From Pectobacterium carotovorum (GTDB lineage: Bacteria > Pseudomonadota > Gammaproteobacteria > Enterobacterales > Enterobacteriaceae): 58,699 nt of DNA. A program made the position numbers and the translations under genes. The stretch lies in assembly GCF_900129615.1 (NCBI RefSeq), contig NZ_FQWI01000016.1, positions 1 to 58,699 of the forward strand, given 5' to 3'. The notes below the pieces were generated by a model, which was not told the origin of the DNA, made no database searches, and was given only the letters and a program-made list of their open reading frames with translations. This document shows, one piece after another, positions 40,075 to 49,160 of this stretch (positions are counted from its first letter, which is position 1; each line of letters starts with the position of its first letter).

Positions 40075-41570
40075 TAAATAGCAGTTTTTCGTTATCAAAA
40101 AATAATGATCTTCTTCGTATTTCTGATGCGTATAAAGGAAAAATATTCATATTACGGTCGGATGGTAAAGATACGCTCTGCGTCGAAAAAACTATTTACG
40201 ATAGCGCCGTTCTTTTAGACTGTGAGAAAACGTTAAAAGAAAACAACGTCGATTATGATTTAAAATCATTAACGATTGCTGAGATGGATTATCTTAATAA
40301 GCGATTTAATAGGGCTGATGAGAATGAAAGCAGGGAAGAAAGCATTAATCTTTCTTTGGATATTTTTAAAGATGCAGCCAGCAAAAACGCCTCCGATGTT
40401 CATTTAGATGTAAAAGAAAATCTATGTAATATCGAATATCGTATAGATGGCAAACTTAGATTTCAGAGAGAAATACCTGCTGAAGCCGGTAAGCGACGTG
40501 CAAGAACGATATTTAACTGGATAAGCGTCGAGCAAAGTGAGGGAACATTCATTCCTAATGCTGTTTGTGAATCGCGGGTTCTTCCGTCCTATGTAGATCA
40601 ATTTGGGTTAAGCGGGGGGCGGTTATCCAGCCGACCCACAAAGGACGGGTTTCACATGGTTATACGCCTGTTTAAAACTCGGCCCCCTGTTTCGAATTTT
40701 TCGGATTTAGGCTTGCTACCCGAGCAAGTTGCTGCAATTAAACGAGCAATAGCTAAACCAGCAGGCGCGATATTTTTCACCGGGCCGATGGGTTCTGGTA
40801 AATCGACGTTAGCCCAGATTATCTGTGAAGATGTGAAACGTTCAGATCCGGGGATACACATCGCAACAGTAGAAAGCCCGATTGAATATCCAATGGATGG
40901 AATTACTCAAACACCATTACTACCCGGCGAAGCGTGGGGAGACGCGTTGTCGTCGATCTTGCGCCAAGACGTAAATATGTTTCTATTTGGTGAAATTAAT
41001 AATTCTGCCAGCGCAAACGGCGTGATTGAAGCGGCTGAAACTGGTCACTATGTTATAACGTCGCTGCATACACCGGAGGCTATTCAAACGCTAATCCGTC
41101 TACGTGGCCTGGGCGTACCGCTGGATTTGTTAACAAATCCCTCTTTGATCGTTGCGATGGTCGGCCAGCGTCTGGCCCCGCTGCTGTGTGAACACTGCAA
41201 AGTGCCGTATCAGCAGGCAAAAGATAACCCTGAACTTATCAAGTATCCCCTTGATCAACATAAAATCGAACTCATTGAAAAGCACTGTGATGCACATAAC
41301 GTCTTTTTAACCAGTAATAGCGGTTGTTCAGAGTGTGACGATCAGGGGGTTAAGGGGCGTACCGGCGTTTTTGAAGTTATTGAAACTGATCGCAAAATGC
41401 TACGCATCTATGAAAAAGAAGATGAATTCTCAGCGTATCAGTATTTTTTAAAAAAAGGGGGCATTTCATTATGCTCCTCAACTAAACGTTTAATTAATAG
41501 TGGATATCTTGATCCAATTCTTGCAAATAAAGATATTTGTAATCTCAATCGAGACGATATGTATAGTTAA
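40071..41570 (+). CDS. pilQ: PilQ-like assembly ATPase
   Basis: 499 aa GspE/PilB-type ATPase: Walker A FTGPMGSGKSTLAQII (~237), Walker B MFLFGEINNSASANGVIEAA (arginine of the usual GEIRD replaced by asparagine), SLHTPEA. Metal-binding cysteines lie in LCEHCK and SECDDQGVKGRTGVFEV. Powers polymerisation of the thin pilus. Four-base overlap with pilP. Confidence 0.92.
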   Translation: MINSSFSLSKNNDLLRISDAYKGKIFILRSDGKDTLCVEKTIYDSAVLLDCEKTLKENNVDYDLKSLTIAEMDYLNKRFNRADENESREESINLSLDIFKDAASKNASDVHLDVKENLCNIEYRIDGKLRFQREIPAEAGKRRARTIFNWISVEQSEGTFIPNAVCESRVLPSYVDQFGLSGGRLSSRPTKDGFHMVIRLFKTRPPVSNFSDLGLLPEQVAAIKRAIAKPAGAIFFTGPMGSGKSTLAQIICEDVKRSDPGIHIATVESPIEYPMDGITQTPLLPGEAWGDALSSILRQDVNMFLFGEINNSASANGVIEAAETGHYVITSLHTPEAIQTLIRLRGLGVPLDLLTNPSLIVAMVGQRLAPLLCEHCKVPYQQAKDNPELIKYPLDQHKIELIEKHCDAHNVFLTSNSGCSECDDQGVKGRTGVFEVIETDRKMLRIYEKEDEFSAYQYFLKKGGISLCSSTKRLINSGYLDPILANKDICNLNRDDMYS

Positions 41571-41596
41571 ATCGCTTAATAAACAGGTCATAGCCA

Positions 41597-42667
41597 ATGA
41601 AAGCTTATCAACGTTTTCTTTTTAAAGCGACGCTGAATTCACGGGATAGAATAGAGTTGTATGACAATTTTAAATTGTATGCAATGAACAATATGAGTGT
41701 TAAAGACATTTTTGAAAATCTAATCAGGAGTTATACGCGGCAGGGAAAGAAGCCTAAATCTGCAATGGCTATGATATTAAAGGAGTGCGCTGCAAGGTAT
41801 AAAGAAGGGGAAGGTGGGTTTTCTACTGCATTTGGGGATTGGTTACCTGAACAAGAATTAACGGTAATTGATACAAACTACCTTTCAAAAAAATCACATA
41901 TCGGTTTTGAAAAAGCAATGGTTCTTGCGGATAATGCCGATATTCTGAATAAGGAAATAAAAAGCACACGAAATACAATCCTATACTTGATATTTATTTG
42001 TTTTTCTTTAATAGGTGTTATTTTTTATTCCGTGATACCGGAAGTTATATCAACCACGCCGCTGGAAAGATGGAGTTCAGCACAAAAAGCAGTGTACTAC
42101 CTTTACATTTTCATGACTGACTATAGCTACATACTTGCGCCTTTTTTAATCTTTGCGACTTATGTTATCAAAAAGTCAATACCGGTCTGGACGGGGGATC
42201 TTCGATTTTATTTTGACAAGTATCCTCCATATTCATTCTACAAGTTAATGATGGGGGCAAGTTTTATAACATCTGTAGATGCAATGTTATCCTCTGGTAT
42301 GTCGCTAAAGTTTACATTAGAGCACATCCATAAATCATCTAAATCGAAGTGGTTAAAAGAGCGGGTTAAAGCTGCGATGTCCGGTGTGAATACGGGGGAA
42401 GAGAATTTAGGTTCGGCGCTTTCTGTCTCTGGTTATGAATTTCCTGATGAGGATTCAATAATCAAGATGCAAACAATTTTTAACAATCAAAACTCGGCAG
42501 GATCACTAAGTCGATTCTCAGAGCATAAGATGAAAAAAACGTTGGAGGATATAAAAGGAAAAGGTCAGAAATTAAAGATTTGGGTTATGTTCGGATTCGC
42601 ATTTGTATTCATGACAATATGTATTGTTATGTATGATCTGATAAAAGTATCTTTTTTTAGAATGTAA
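41597..42667 (+). CDS. pilR: PilR-like inner-membrane platform protein
   Basis: 356 aa GspF-type protein with membrane helices near 130-150 (TILYLIFICFSLIGVIFYSV), ~175-195 and the C-terminus (WVMFGFAFVFMTICIVMYDL). Recruits the ATPase and pilin. Confidence 0.9.
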   Translation: MKAYQRFLFKATLNSRDRIELYDNFKLYAMNNMSVKDIFENLIRSYTRQGKKPKSAMAMILKECAARYKEGEGGFSTAFGDWLPEQELTVIDTNYLSKKSHIGFEKAMVLADNADILNKEIKSTRNTILYLIFICFSLIGVIFYSVIPEVISTTPLERWSSAQKAVYYLYIFMTDYSYILAPFLIFATYVIKKSIPVWTGDLRFYFDKYPPYSFYKLMMGASFITSVDAMLSSGMSLKFTLEHIHKSSKSKWLKERVKAAMSGVNTGEENLGSALSVSGYEFPDEDSIIKMQTIFNNQNSAGSLSRFSEHKMKKTLEDIKGKGQKLKIWVMFGFAFVFMTICIVMYDLIKVSFFRM

Positions 42668-42683
42668 TTTAAGGAAAAAAACC

Positions 42684-43190
42684 ATGAAATTAATGAAGCG
42701 CGGATTAATTGATACTACCGATACCAGTATTTCAACAGGTATGCGTTATTTTGGCCTGGGTATGGTCGGTGCAGCGGCATTGCTGGCCTATTATATGTTT
42801 TTTAGTGTATCAGCATCACAAGCGATGAGTACGTTGATTTCGGCAGCAAGAAGCGGGTATACCTACGGCGTTGGGTATTCGGGTAACATGGTTCCGGCCT
42901 TGATTAAAAGTAAGCAAGTTGCGAAGGTATTTAAAGTAGATGGTGATAAGATTTATAATAATGACGGAGGTGAAGTAACTGTAGTCGGTAACGGATTTGG
43001 TTTTATTGCAACCACTAATAATGTTAGTGAATCAACATGTACAAAAATGTCGCCTCAGCTTAGCCTGAATGATGTTAAAAGCGTGTCAATTAATGGTAAG
43101 TCATTTACCTCTACTATTTCAGAAACGGATTCTGCCGCCTCTTGTAATGCGGGGAGAACGAACACCATTGTAGTTACAACGAATAGCTAA
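42684..43190 (+). CDS. pilS: PilS-like major type IVb prepilin
   Basis: 168 aa. Leader MKLMKRGLIDTTDTSISTG then MRYFGLGMVGAAALLAYYMF, a class-b prepilin cleavage context, followed by the alpha-spine and a domain with a Cys pair near the C-terminus (ESTCTKM and SAASCNAG). Shares the KRGLIDxT leader with PilV. Processed by PilU. Confidence 0.88.
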   Translation: MKLMKRGLIDTTDTSISTGMRYFGLGMVGAAALLAYYMFFSVSASQAMSTLISAARSGYTYGVGYSGNMVPALIKSKQVAKVFKVDGDKIYNNDGGEVTVVGNGFGFIATTNNVSESTCTKMSPQLSLNDVKSVSINGKSFTSTISETDSAASCNAGRTNTIVVTTNS

Positions 43191-43204
43191 AAGGTGTAAA
43201 ACTC

Positions 43205-44185
43205 ATGGCGAGTCTGTCTGACTCGGAGTTTGTTGATATTTATGTCGGTGAGGGATACACCGACATAAAGGGATTAAAAGGAGCGAGTAATTTACTCGTT
43301 CCTGCCCCTCCTGATCTATTAGATAATATCAACGCTCTGAAATTTGAATGCGTAAAGAAGCATAAAGAAACTAAACGGCGTGAATTCAATATTAATTTTG
43401 ATGATGTTCTCTATCGAATTACTGTTTCAAATGATGCATATGACCATCCGGTAATATTTATAAGACGGACTAAAAACAGCGTCTTGCCTATTGATGATTT
43501 AGCTATCAGTGATGAAATTAAATCTATGCTGGCTAATCCGAAAATCAACGGATTGTTCCTGGTAACTGGCGACATGGCCGTAGGTAAAACCACGTCAGCT
43601 GCATCATTTATGGCATATCGAACAGATAAGACCGGATCAATAACGGTAGCGCTGGAAGATCCAATCGAAACCGCGCTAGGTGGCCCTCACGGGAACGGGC
43701 GCGGTATTCAGTTTGAGGTTGACGAATATGAGGGCTACGCCGGTGCTCTAAAACGGGCGCTTCGAATGGGAGTACCGAATCTCTTTGTTGGTGAGATTCG
43801 AGACTCAGAAACAGCGTATGAAGTGCTTAAAATGTCGTTAAACGGAACGTTCGTGTGTGCGACGCTGCACGGTGTTTCAGTCATCGATGCGATAGACCGG
43901 TTTTCTATTCTGTGCACAGAAAAAAACAGTCAATCGAATCCAATGATAGCTAAAGCCTTGTGCGGTATATCGCATCAAAAATTACAGCCTAATTACCGAA
44001 ATGGGCAAGATAATATAAAGACATTGAGAGGCTATGATGTATCTATTTCTGCATATAAGTTAATAAACACCGAAACAGATACAATTTTGCAATCAGTAAA
44101 ATTAAAAATTGCGCACGGCAATTTTTCTACTCTTGTTGATGATTTTAACGCTCTAGCGCAAAGGAGTATCAAGAATGATTATTAA
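43205..44185 (+). CDS. PilT-like (retraction-type) ATPase
   Basis: 326 aa. Walker A LVTGDMAVGKTTSAASF, Asp box VALEDPIE, Walker B NLFVGEIRDSETAYEVLKMS and His box CATLHGVS follow the PilT/DotB pattern. R64 does not have a second pilus ATPase between pilS and pilV, so this may give retraction. It overlaps pilV by 11 bases. The symbol pilT is avoided because IncI pilT is a transglycosylase. Confidence 0.83.
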   Translation: MASLSDSEFVDIYVGEGYTDIKGLKGASNLLVPAPPDLLDNINALKFECVKKHKETKRREFNINFDDVLYRITVSNDAYDHPVIFIRRTKNSVLPIDDLAISDEIKSMLANPKINGLFLVTGDMAVGKTTSAASFMAYRTDKTGSITVALEDPIETALGGPHGNGRGIQFEVDEYEGYAGALKRALRMGVPNLFVGEIRDSETAYEVLKMSLNGTFVCATLHGVSVIDAIDRFSILCTEKNSQSNPMIAKALCGISHQKLQPNYRNGQDNIKTLRGYDVSISAYKLINTETDTILQSVKLKIAHGNFSTLVDDFNALAQRSIKNDY

Positions 44186-45377
44186 ACGCGGGTTAATAGA
44201 TATTACTTCGTTTTCTCTCGCTACAGCACTCGGTTATTCGGTGTTAGGGACTATCACAATACCAGCAATAATTATGTTTACGAATAATATTCGTGAGGAC
44301 AATACAGCTGGGCATATAACAGCCGTTTCAAAAGCAGCAGACAGCTATTTGAAAGATAAAAAAGATATTTTGCTGGCAAATACAACCGCTACGACCCCGT
44401 TTACTCTCGATGTCGCTACATTAAAGAATGCGGGGTATTTAAGGGCGGGTTTTTCTGAGAAAAATAACCGTGGGCAAGGTTACCACGTTCGAATATATCA
44501 ACCGGCTAGCGGCCAGCTGCATATGATGACGTTCACGACAGGCGGATCTGAATTAGATTGGGATGAAGCTGAACGTATCGCGCAGCGGATTGATAACGGC
44601 AGCGGCAAAGGGGGATATATATCAGGAACCACGGCAAAAGGGGCGGTTGGAGCCTGGAATGAAGCGCTCAGTGCATTCGGTAACTACAATCCCGGTGAAA
44701 ATCACCTGGTTGTTGCCAATTTCTATGCTGAATCTGGCGCTAATAACGATTTTCTGCATCGCGGGGCGATTGATGGCCATCCAGAGGTTAATCAAATGCG
44801 CACGGCCATCGATATGAACGGGAACAACGTCAATAATGCAAAAGAGGTCACTGCTACTGGCGCTGTAACCACTGATGAATGGTTTCGTACAAACGGCGAT
44901 ACGGGCTGGTATTCAAACAAACACGGCGGCGGCTGGCATATGACAGATGATACCTGGATACGTGCGTACAACGGTAAAAGCATCCAGACAGACGGCCAGC
45001 TAAAAGCGGGAAATCGGATCACAACAGATGAGTATGTTCAGCTTGGAAAAATTGAAGTTGCAGGCACAGCGTGTGCGTCAAACGGGCTTGTAAGCCGCGA
45101 CGCGAACGGTGGCGCACTTTTCTGTCAATCCGGTGCGTGGAGTGAGCCAGGTATCGGCGATGTGTATTATTCCCAAAAATCGGGGTGGCATGCACAAAAC
45201 ATCGGTAAACATAAATTCTGTGCTTTGGGAACTATACAAAATGGGAATTGGGGTAAAGAGGGTCCCGGCCCTCTTTGTTCTGTACAACAAAATGCTAACG
45301 GAGAATGGATCGTGAGTGGGCAAATGGACACTGGCTATGTTTATTCCAATACCGATTGTAGAGCTATCTGTTTTTAA
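44175..45377 (+). CDS. pilV: PilV minor pilin/adhesin, shufflon variant A currently joined
   Basis: 400 aa. Constant part ~1-316: prepilin leader (KRGLIDITSFSLATALG), pilin spine and beta-rich stalk. The constant part ends at FCQSGAW, coded across the first sfx site (45122-45140). The present C-terminus (SEPGIGDVYYSQKSGWHAQN... to DCRAICF) is segment A. In R64 PilV C-termini recognise recipient lipopolysaccharide, so switching changes mating range. Confidence 0.92.
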   Translation: MIIKRGLIDITSFSLATALGYSVLGTITIPAIIMFTNNIREDNTAGHITAVSKAADSYLKDKKDILLANTTATTPFTLDVATLKNAGYLRAGFSEKNNRGQGYHVRIYQPASGQLHMMTFTTGGSELDWDEAERIAQRIDNGSGKGGYISGTTAKGAVGAWNEALSAFGNYNPGENHLVVANFYAESGANNDFLHRGAIDGHPEVNQMRTAIDMNGNNVNNAKEVTATGAVTTDEWFRTNGDTGWYSNKHGGGWHMTDDTWIRAYNGKSIQTDGQLKAGNRITTDEYVQLGKIEVAGTACASNGLVSRDANGGALFCQSGAWSEPGIGDVYYSQKSGWHAQNIGKHKFCALGTIQNGNWGKEGPGPLCSVQQNANGEWIVSGQMDTGYVYSNTDCRAICF

Positions 45378-45390
45378 GCCTTAACCTCCC

Positions 45391-45636
45391 TGTCAATCCG
45401 GTGCCTGGGCAACCGCAGGCGGAGGGCTGCTTACGGTTGATGGTAATGCCTGCCCAAACGGAACTGTGCCTGTTTTGTACCAAGCGTTTACCAACACGAT
45501 TCCATCACTTCGGATATTGCAGTGGGTGCCATCTCATCTCATAAATGACACGTATGAGTCGTGTCGTGGGAAGGACGATCACATCTGCGAAATCCGCCGT
45601 TTATATTTAGATCCGATAAAAACAAAGTGCGGCTAA
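45391..45636 (+). CDS. Silent pilV 3' segment B (partial)
   Basis: Open from TGT in the second sfx: CQSGAWATAGGGLLTVDGNA, through DTYESCRGKDDHICEIRR, to TKCG. 81 residues, no start codon of its own; expressed only when recombined to the constant part of pilV. Confidence 0.88.
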   Translation, partial: CQSGAWATAGGGLLTVDGNACPNGTVPVLYQAFTNTIPSLRILQWVPSHLINDTYESCRGKDDHICEIRRLYLDPIKTKCG

Positions 45637-45642
45637 CCTCCC

Positions 45643-45921
45643 TGTCAATCCGGTGCGTGGGCAACCGCAGGCGGATTGATCGACGTCGTTGTTAAAAATG
45701 GCGGATACGGTGGGTATCTGGATGAATGTCCGCCAGGCACGATGTTAATCGGCATGTACGGATTTATGAGAAAAAATACAGGTAGAAGCAGCTCTACCTC
45801 AGGTTACATGTGGATTAGCCCGTTTGATGCAACTCAGAATATTGATTGTTCAAACTCGCAGAATTCATGTTCTAGAAGAGCATACGAGTTTAGCAGCATC
45901 GAGAAAATCAAGTGCGGCTAA
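45643..45921 (+). CDS. Silent pilV 3' segment C (partial)
   Basis: CQSGAWATAGGLIDVVVKNG, then YLDECPPGTMLIGMYGFM and ending EKIKCG. 92 residues. Shares the WATAGG joint and the KCG end with segment B, suggesting derivation from a common ancestor. Confidence 0.88.
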   Translation, partial: CQSGAWATAGGLIDVVVKNGGYGGYLDECPPGTMLIGMYGFMRKNTGRSSSTSGYMWISPFDATQNIDCSNSQNSCSRRAYEFSSIEKIKCG

Positions 45922-45927
45922 CCTCCC

Positions 45928-46239
45928 TGTCAATCCGGTGCGTGGGGGGCCGCTAGTGCTTCAGGTGGACAATACAACTTAGCTACAGCGACAAACACAG
46001 TGTATAGCTATATAAACGTTACGGATGGAGGCACGAAACCGGGAGCATTTAACGATATCTTGAACTCGTTTGATCAACGTTATTGCTCTACGCAAAATCC
46101 GTTGATCGGGCGGTGTGGGTGCCCTGTTGGTTACAAAAAATTTATAACCGGAGAGTTTGAAACTCGCAGCTCATCAGGTAGCGGGGACAATCAGAGTGAT
46201 AACAGGTCAAAGTTTACATCTATCAGCTGTGTGAGGTAG
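45928..46239 (+). CDS. Silent pilV 3' segment D (partial)
   Basis: CQSGAWGAASASGGQYNLAT, a cysteine pair region (RCGCPVGYKKFITGEFE) and ending SISCVR. 103 residues, longest of the variants. Convergent with segment E in the same invertible piece. Confidence 0.88.
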   Translation, partial: CQSGAWGAASASGGQYNLATATNTVYSYINVTDGGTKPGAFNDILNSFDQRYCSTQNPLIGRCGCPVGYKKFITGEFETRSSSGSGDNQSDNRSKFTSISCVR

Positions 46240-46253
46240 TGAACAGATTGCTG

Positions 46254-46544
46254 TTAGCCGCATTTTACACTCGTTATTTTTGAGTATTTATTGAACAGAG
46301 CACAACGCTGTCCGCCAGAGCCGTTTTCGCCGTTTGAGCCTGAATCCCAGCAGTTTTCGCCCGTATCGTTAATCTGACTAGACGATATCCATTTTTGCCC
46401 GATTTCAGTATAACGACGATTGCGGTTTCCCCAAGCGTAGCCCTCTGTCACATAGTACATCACCGGTACATTACTCGATCCGGGGCACAACGAGCCGGTC
46501 AACGTCTGTAATCCGCCGCCTGCGGCCCAGATACCGGATTGACA
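46254..46544 (-). CDS. Silent pilV 3' segment E (partial, minus strand)
   Basis: CQSGIWAAGGGLQTLTGSLC, then PVMYYVTEGYAWGNRNRR and ending SVKCG. 96 residues. The sfx here has GTATCTGG instead of GTGCGTGG, so the joint residue is Ile rather than Ala. Confidence 0.88.
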   Translation of the reverse strand, partial: CQSGIWAAGGGLQTLTGSLCPGSSNVPVMYYVTEGYAWGNRNRRYTEIGQKWISSSQINDTGENCWDSGSNGENGSGGQRCALFNKYSKITSVKCG

Positions 46545-46568
46545 GGGAGGTTACATACAGGGGGATTC

Positions 46569-46847
46569 TCAATCACATAGCATCAGCAAGCCAACGTATG
46601 ACGAGTTACCCTCTGAAAGAACAACCCCCATTTTTTTTGTTTTATTACTCGGACATCCACATTTTCCTGTTTCATTCGTGCCAATCGAACACGCCCCAGC
46701 TTCATAATTGGCGATGAGGTTACAGGAATATTGCTCGTTAGAATTTTGGCAACGTTCGAAATATCGTGAAAATGGGAAGTCGTTTGGGATTCGAATTGCG
46801 TAGAAATCACGTCCATTACTCGGTGCGGCCCACGCACCGGATTGACA
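46569..46847 (-). CDS. Silent pilV 3' segment F (partial, minus strand)
   Basis: CQSGAWAAPSNGRDFYAIRI, then CQNSNEQYSCNLIANYEAGA and GKCGCPSNKTKKMGVV, ending LLMLCD. 92 residues. Last segment before the rci gene. Confidence 0.88.
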   Translation of the reverse strand, partial: CQSGAWAAPSNGRDFYAIRIPNDFPFSRYFERCQNSNEQYSCNLIANYEAGACSIGTNETGKCGCPSNKTKKMGVVLSEGNSSYVGLLMLCD

Positions 46848-46899
46848 GGCATGTGAGCGTGTTCTAATGTCCTTCCCTTTTGTTTTCACCGGGGGGAAT

Positions 46900-48009
46900 A
46901 TGCGTATAAAAAAAATGTTATTCGCTGATGCACTGGATAGGTATTACACAGCTGTTTCTCAGTACAAAAATGGGGCGTTGCAGGAGTTCTATAGAATAAA
47001 TGTAATCAAACGCTATGATATTGCTAATTTATATATGGATAAAATATCAACTATAGATATTGCTAATTATAGGGATAAGCGGCTTGGTGAATATAATAAT
47101 AAAACAGGAAAGAAGATATCGAATAATACTGTTAGGTTAGAAATGGCTTTGATTTCCAATTTGTTTAATATCGCCATTATTGAATGGGGAACATGCAATA
47201 GCAATCCTGTTCTCAGCGTCAGAAAGCCTAAGCCATCACCGAGCAGGGAGCGGCGTTTGCAACGAAATGAAGAACGCAGCATATTCAATCATGCGAGTCG
47301 ATTAAATAATGAATTGTATTGCATCGTTGGTTTTGCCCTGGAAACCGCTATGCGGCAGGGTGAGATTCTATCTATGAATTGGTGCGATTTTTCTTCTTCC
47401 ATGAACAGTGTTTTATTAAAAAAAACAAAAAACGGAAAGTTACGAACCGTACCACTGACTAAAAAAGCAGTGGGTTTTATAAATTTAATGAAGCCAGTTA
47501 CTGGTTGTAATGAAAAGGTTTTTCTGTACACGTCTAGCGGGTTTAAATCAGCGTGGAGGAAGATGGTAAAAAATTTGAATATACATGATCTACATTTTCA
47601 TGATTTACGGCATGAAGCTATTTCTCGTTTGTATGAGCTAGGGATTTTAACTGATTTAGAAATCAGCAGTATATCAGGACACATGAATCTGAATATGCTT
47701 AAAAGATATGCGCATTTAAGAACATCTTTTTTAGCTAAAAAACTTAATGCGAAAAAGAAAAAAATAAATACGGTGGAAGCCGATCCTTTTGTCCCATATC
47801 CGGCAAAAATTGATGAAACCTCTGGCGCGTTCACGTTAACGTTTCTGGATTTTGATGAACTGTCAGTTGTTGCGGATTCGGTTGATACAGCAACGGAACA
47901 AGGTTCAATGGCATTGTTGAGAGCGATTGCGACCAGAATAAAAAACAAGCAGCACATACCGTTCCCCAGCAACATTCTACCGGGGAATATTGAGATACAC
48001 CCACTTTAA
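46900..48009 (+). CDS. rci: Rci shufflon tyrosine recombinase
   Basis: 369 aa from the ATG at 46900 after GGGGGG; an in-frame ATG at 46867 lies next to the last sfx. Integrase-type catalytic residues: ALETAMRQGEILSM (Arg), HFHDLRHEAISRL, ISGHMNLNMLKRYAHL (His and Tyr). R64 Rci is of similar length and inverts only between inverted sfx pairs, using its C-terminal extension (here the acidic ~80 residues after KKKKINTVE). Confidence 0.93.
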   Translation: MRIKKMLFADALDRYYTAVSQYKNGALQEFYRINVIKRYDIANLYMDKISTIDIANYRDKRLGEYNNKTGKKISNNTVRLEMALISNLFNIAIIEWGTCNSNPVLSVRKPKPSPSRERRLQRNEERSIFNHASRLNNELYCIVGFALETAMRQGEILSMNWCDFSSSMNSVLLKKTKNGKLRTVPLTKKAVGFINLMKPVTGCNEKVFLYTSSGFKSAWRKMVKNLNIHDLHFHDLRHEAISRLYELGILTDLEISSISGHMNLNMLKRYAHLRTSFLAKKLNAKKKKINTVEADPFVPYPAKIDETSGAFTLTFLDFDELSVVADSVDTATEQGSMALLRAIATRIKNKQHIPFPSNILPGNIEIHPL

Positions 48010-48055
48010 TAAATCGCGCCTTTTTGAAAGGCGCATTCTCTATGACGAGGTAAAC

Positions 48056-48493
48056 ATGAACTCTCCAGCGATCACCGGCGCTTTTGCTTTTTTTGCTCTA
48101 GCCAGTGCATTAACTATCACTAGCATGAATTCGAGGAGTGAAGTTTTTGAACAGGCAAAGGTAAAAACTTCGGCTACTGCTTTTATTCTGTACTCTGATG
48201 TTTTTGCAAGGTACATCAATGCAAACCCCGTTCAGGGTGAGGTTAAAATATCGTCACTTAATGGCTATTATCCTGCGTGGCTTACAGCCAGGACGGATAT
48301 CAGGGCGTTCTATATCAATGGAACAGGTTATGTTTTCATGCAGGATGAGAAGGGGATGATGAGAGAACTTAATGAAAAAACATATAATTCAAAAAATATT
48401 GGCCTTACTAACGATGGTTTACTGGTAACCCCAAAAGGGAATGTTACAAAACCGTCATTTATTCCAGATGGATATGTTGTTTATTTATTCTGA
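48056..48493 (+). CDS. pilM: PilM-like pilus protein, 145 aa
   Basis: GAGGT upstream of the ATG at 48056. An N-terminal membrane helix (ITGAFAFFALASALTITSMN) and a periplasmic domain; length equals R64 PilM as I recall it. Role in thin-pilus biogenesis is undefined. Unlike R64, it lies after rci rather than before pilN. Confidence 0.78.
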   Translation: MNSPAITGAFAFFALASALTITSMNSRSEVFEQAKVKTSATAFILYSDVFARYINANPVQGEVKISSLNGYYPAWLTARTDIRAFYINGTGYVFMQDEKGMMRELNEKTYNSKNIGLTNDGLLVTPKGNVTKPSFIPDGYVVYLF

Positions 48494-48500
48494 GGGGTGT

Positions 48501-49160
48501 ATGAATTATTTTTCCTGCGTATTGATTTTTTTTCCTGTTTTATTCTTCTGTGTGTTTCCGATTTTGTATAAACGAACGCTAAATGACTTTGTATCAAGTT
48601 ACGATAGTGTCATAGATAATAAAAAATATAACGATAAGCCTTATAACCTTCCTCTTTTTTCTGTTTCGTTGCTGTTATCGCTATCAGTGGCTATTTTCCA
48701 TTATCGTTATGGTAATCTCACTGAAAGTTTTTTTTTAGTTTCTTTAGCGATGATTTGTTATGCCGATATACATAAGCAATGGGTGCCGGATTTTCTCATC
48801 TATATATTGTGTTGGGTTTCGGCATACCACGTTTTTGTAGAAGTGGATCTGACCGAACGCTATCTACACCTCACCGCCGGTGTTGCGCTTTATCTGATTT
48901 TTTTATCTATTAATCTATTTTCGCGTGTTAGGGTTTTTTATAGCGGTGATTTATATTTGTTGTTTCCAGTTGGTATCTATTTGTCGTTTTATAGTTTGCC
49001 AATATTCATATTCGGAACACTACTAACAACATTAATGTATGCGTGGTTAAGAAAGAAAGAATCAATGCCATTCGTCCCTCACATGTATGTTGTTTTTCTC
49101 CTGTGCAGAGTTATATATCATGAGAATTATGATATTGAGTCTTTTTTTTATTTCCTGTAG
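48501..49160 (+). CDS. pilU: PilU-like prepilin peptidase, 219 aa
   Basis: Six or more membrane helices. The two catalytic aspartates are visible: ICYADIHKQWVPDFLIY and VFYSGDLYLLFPVGIYLSF (SGD in place of GxGD). Starts at the ATG at 48501 after TGAGGGG, seven bases past pilM. It cuts the PilS and PilV leaders. Confidence 0.85.
   Translation: MNYFSCVLIFFPVLFFCVFPILYKRTLNDFVSSYDSVIDNKKYNDKPYNLPLFSVSLLLSLSVAIFHYRYGNLTESFFLVSLAMICYADIHKQWVPDFLIYILCWVSAYHVFVEVDLTERYLHLTAGVALYLIFLSINLFSRVRVFYSGDLYLLFPVGIYLSFYSLPIFIFGTLLTTLMYAWLRKKESMPFVPHMYVVFLLCRVIYHENYDIESFFYFL

Larger units (their letters stand above)
45122..46848. mobile_element. Shufflon: six sfx sites, six alternative PilV tips
   Basis: Copies of CTGTCAATCCGGTGCGTGG or close variants lie at 45122, 45390, 45642 and 45927 (plus) and 46527-46545 and 46830-46848 (minus). 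They bound five DNA segments and give six in-frame C-termini. The four inner sites carry TAACCTCC immediately before the repeat, the stop of the adjacent variant; the two outer sites do not. Confidence 0.95.
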
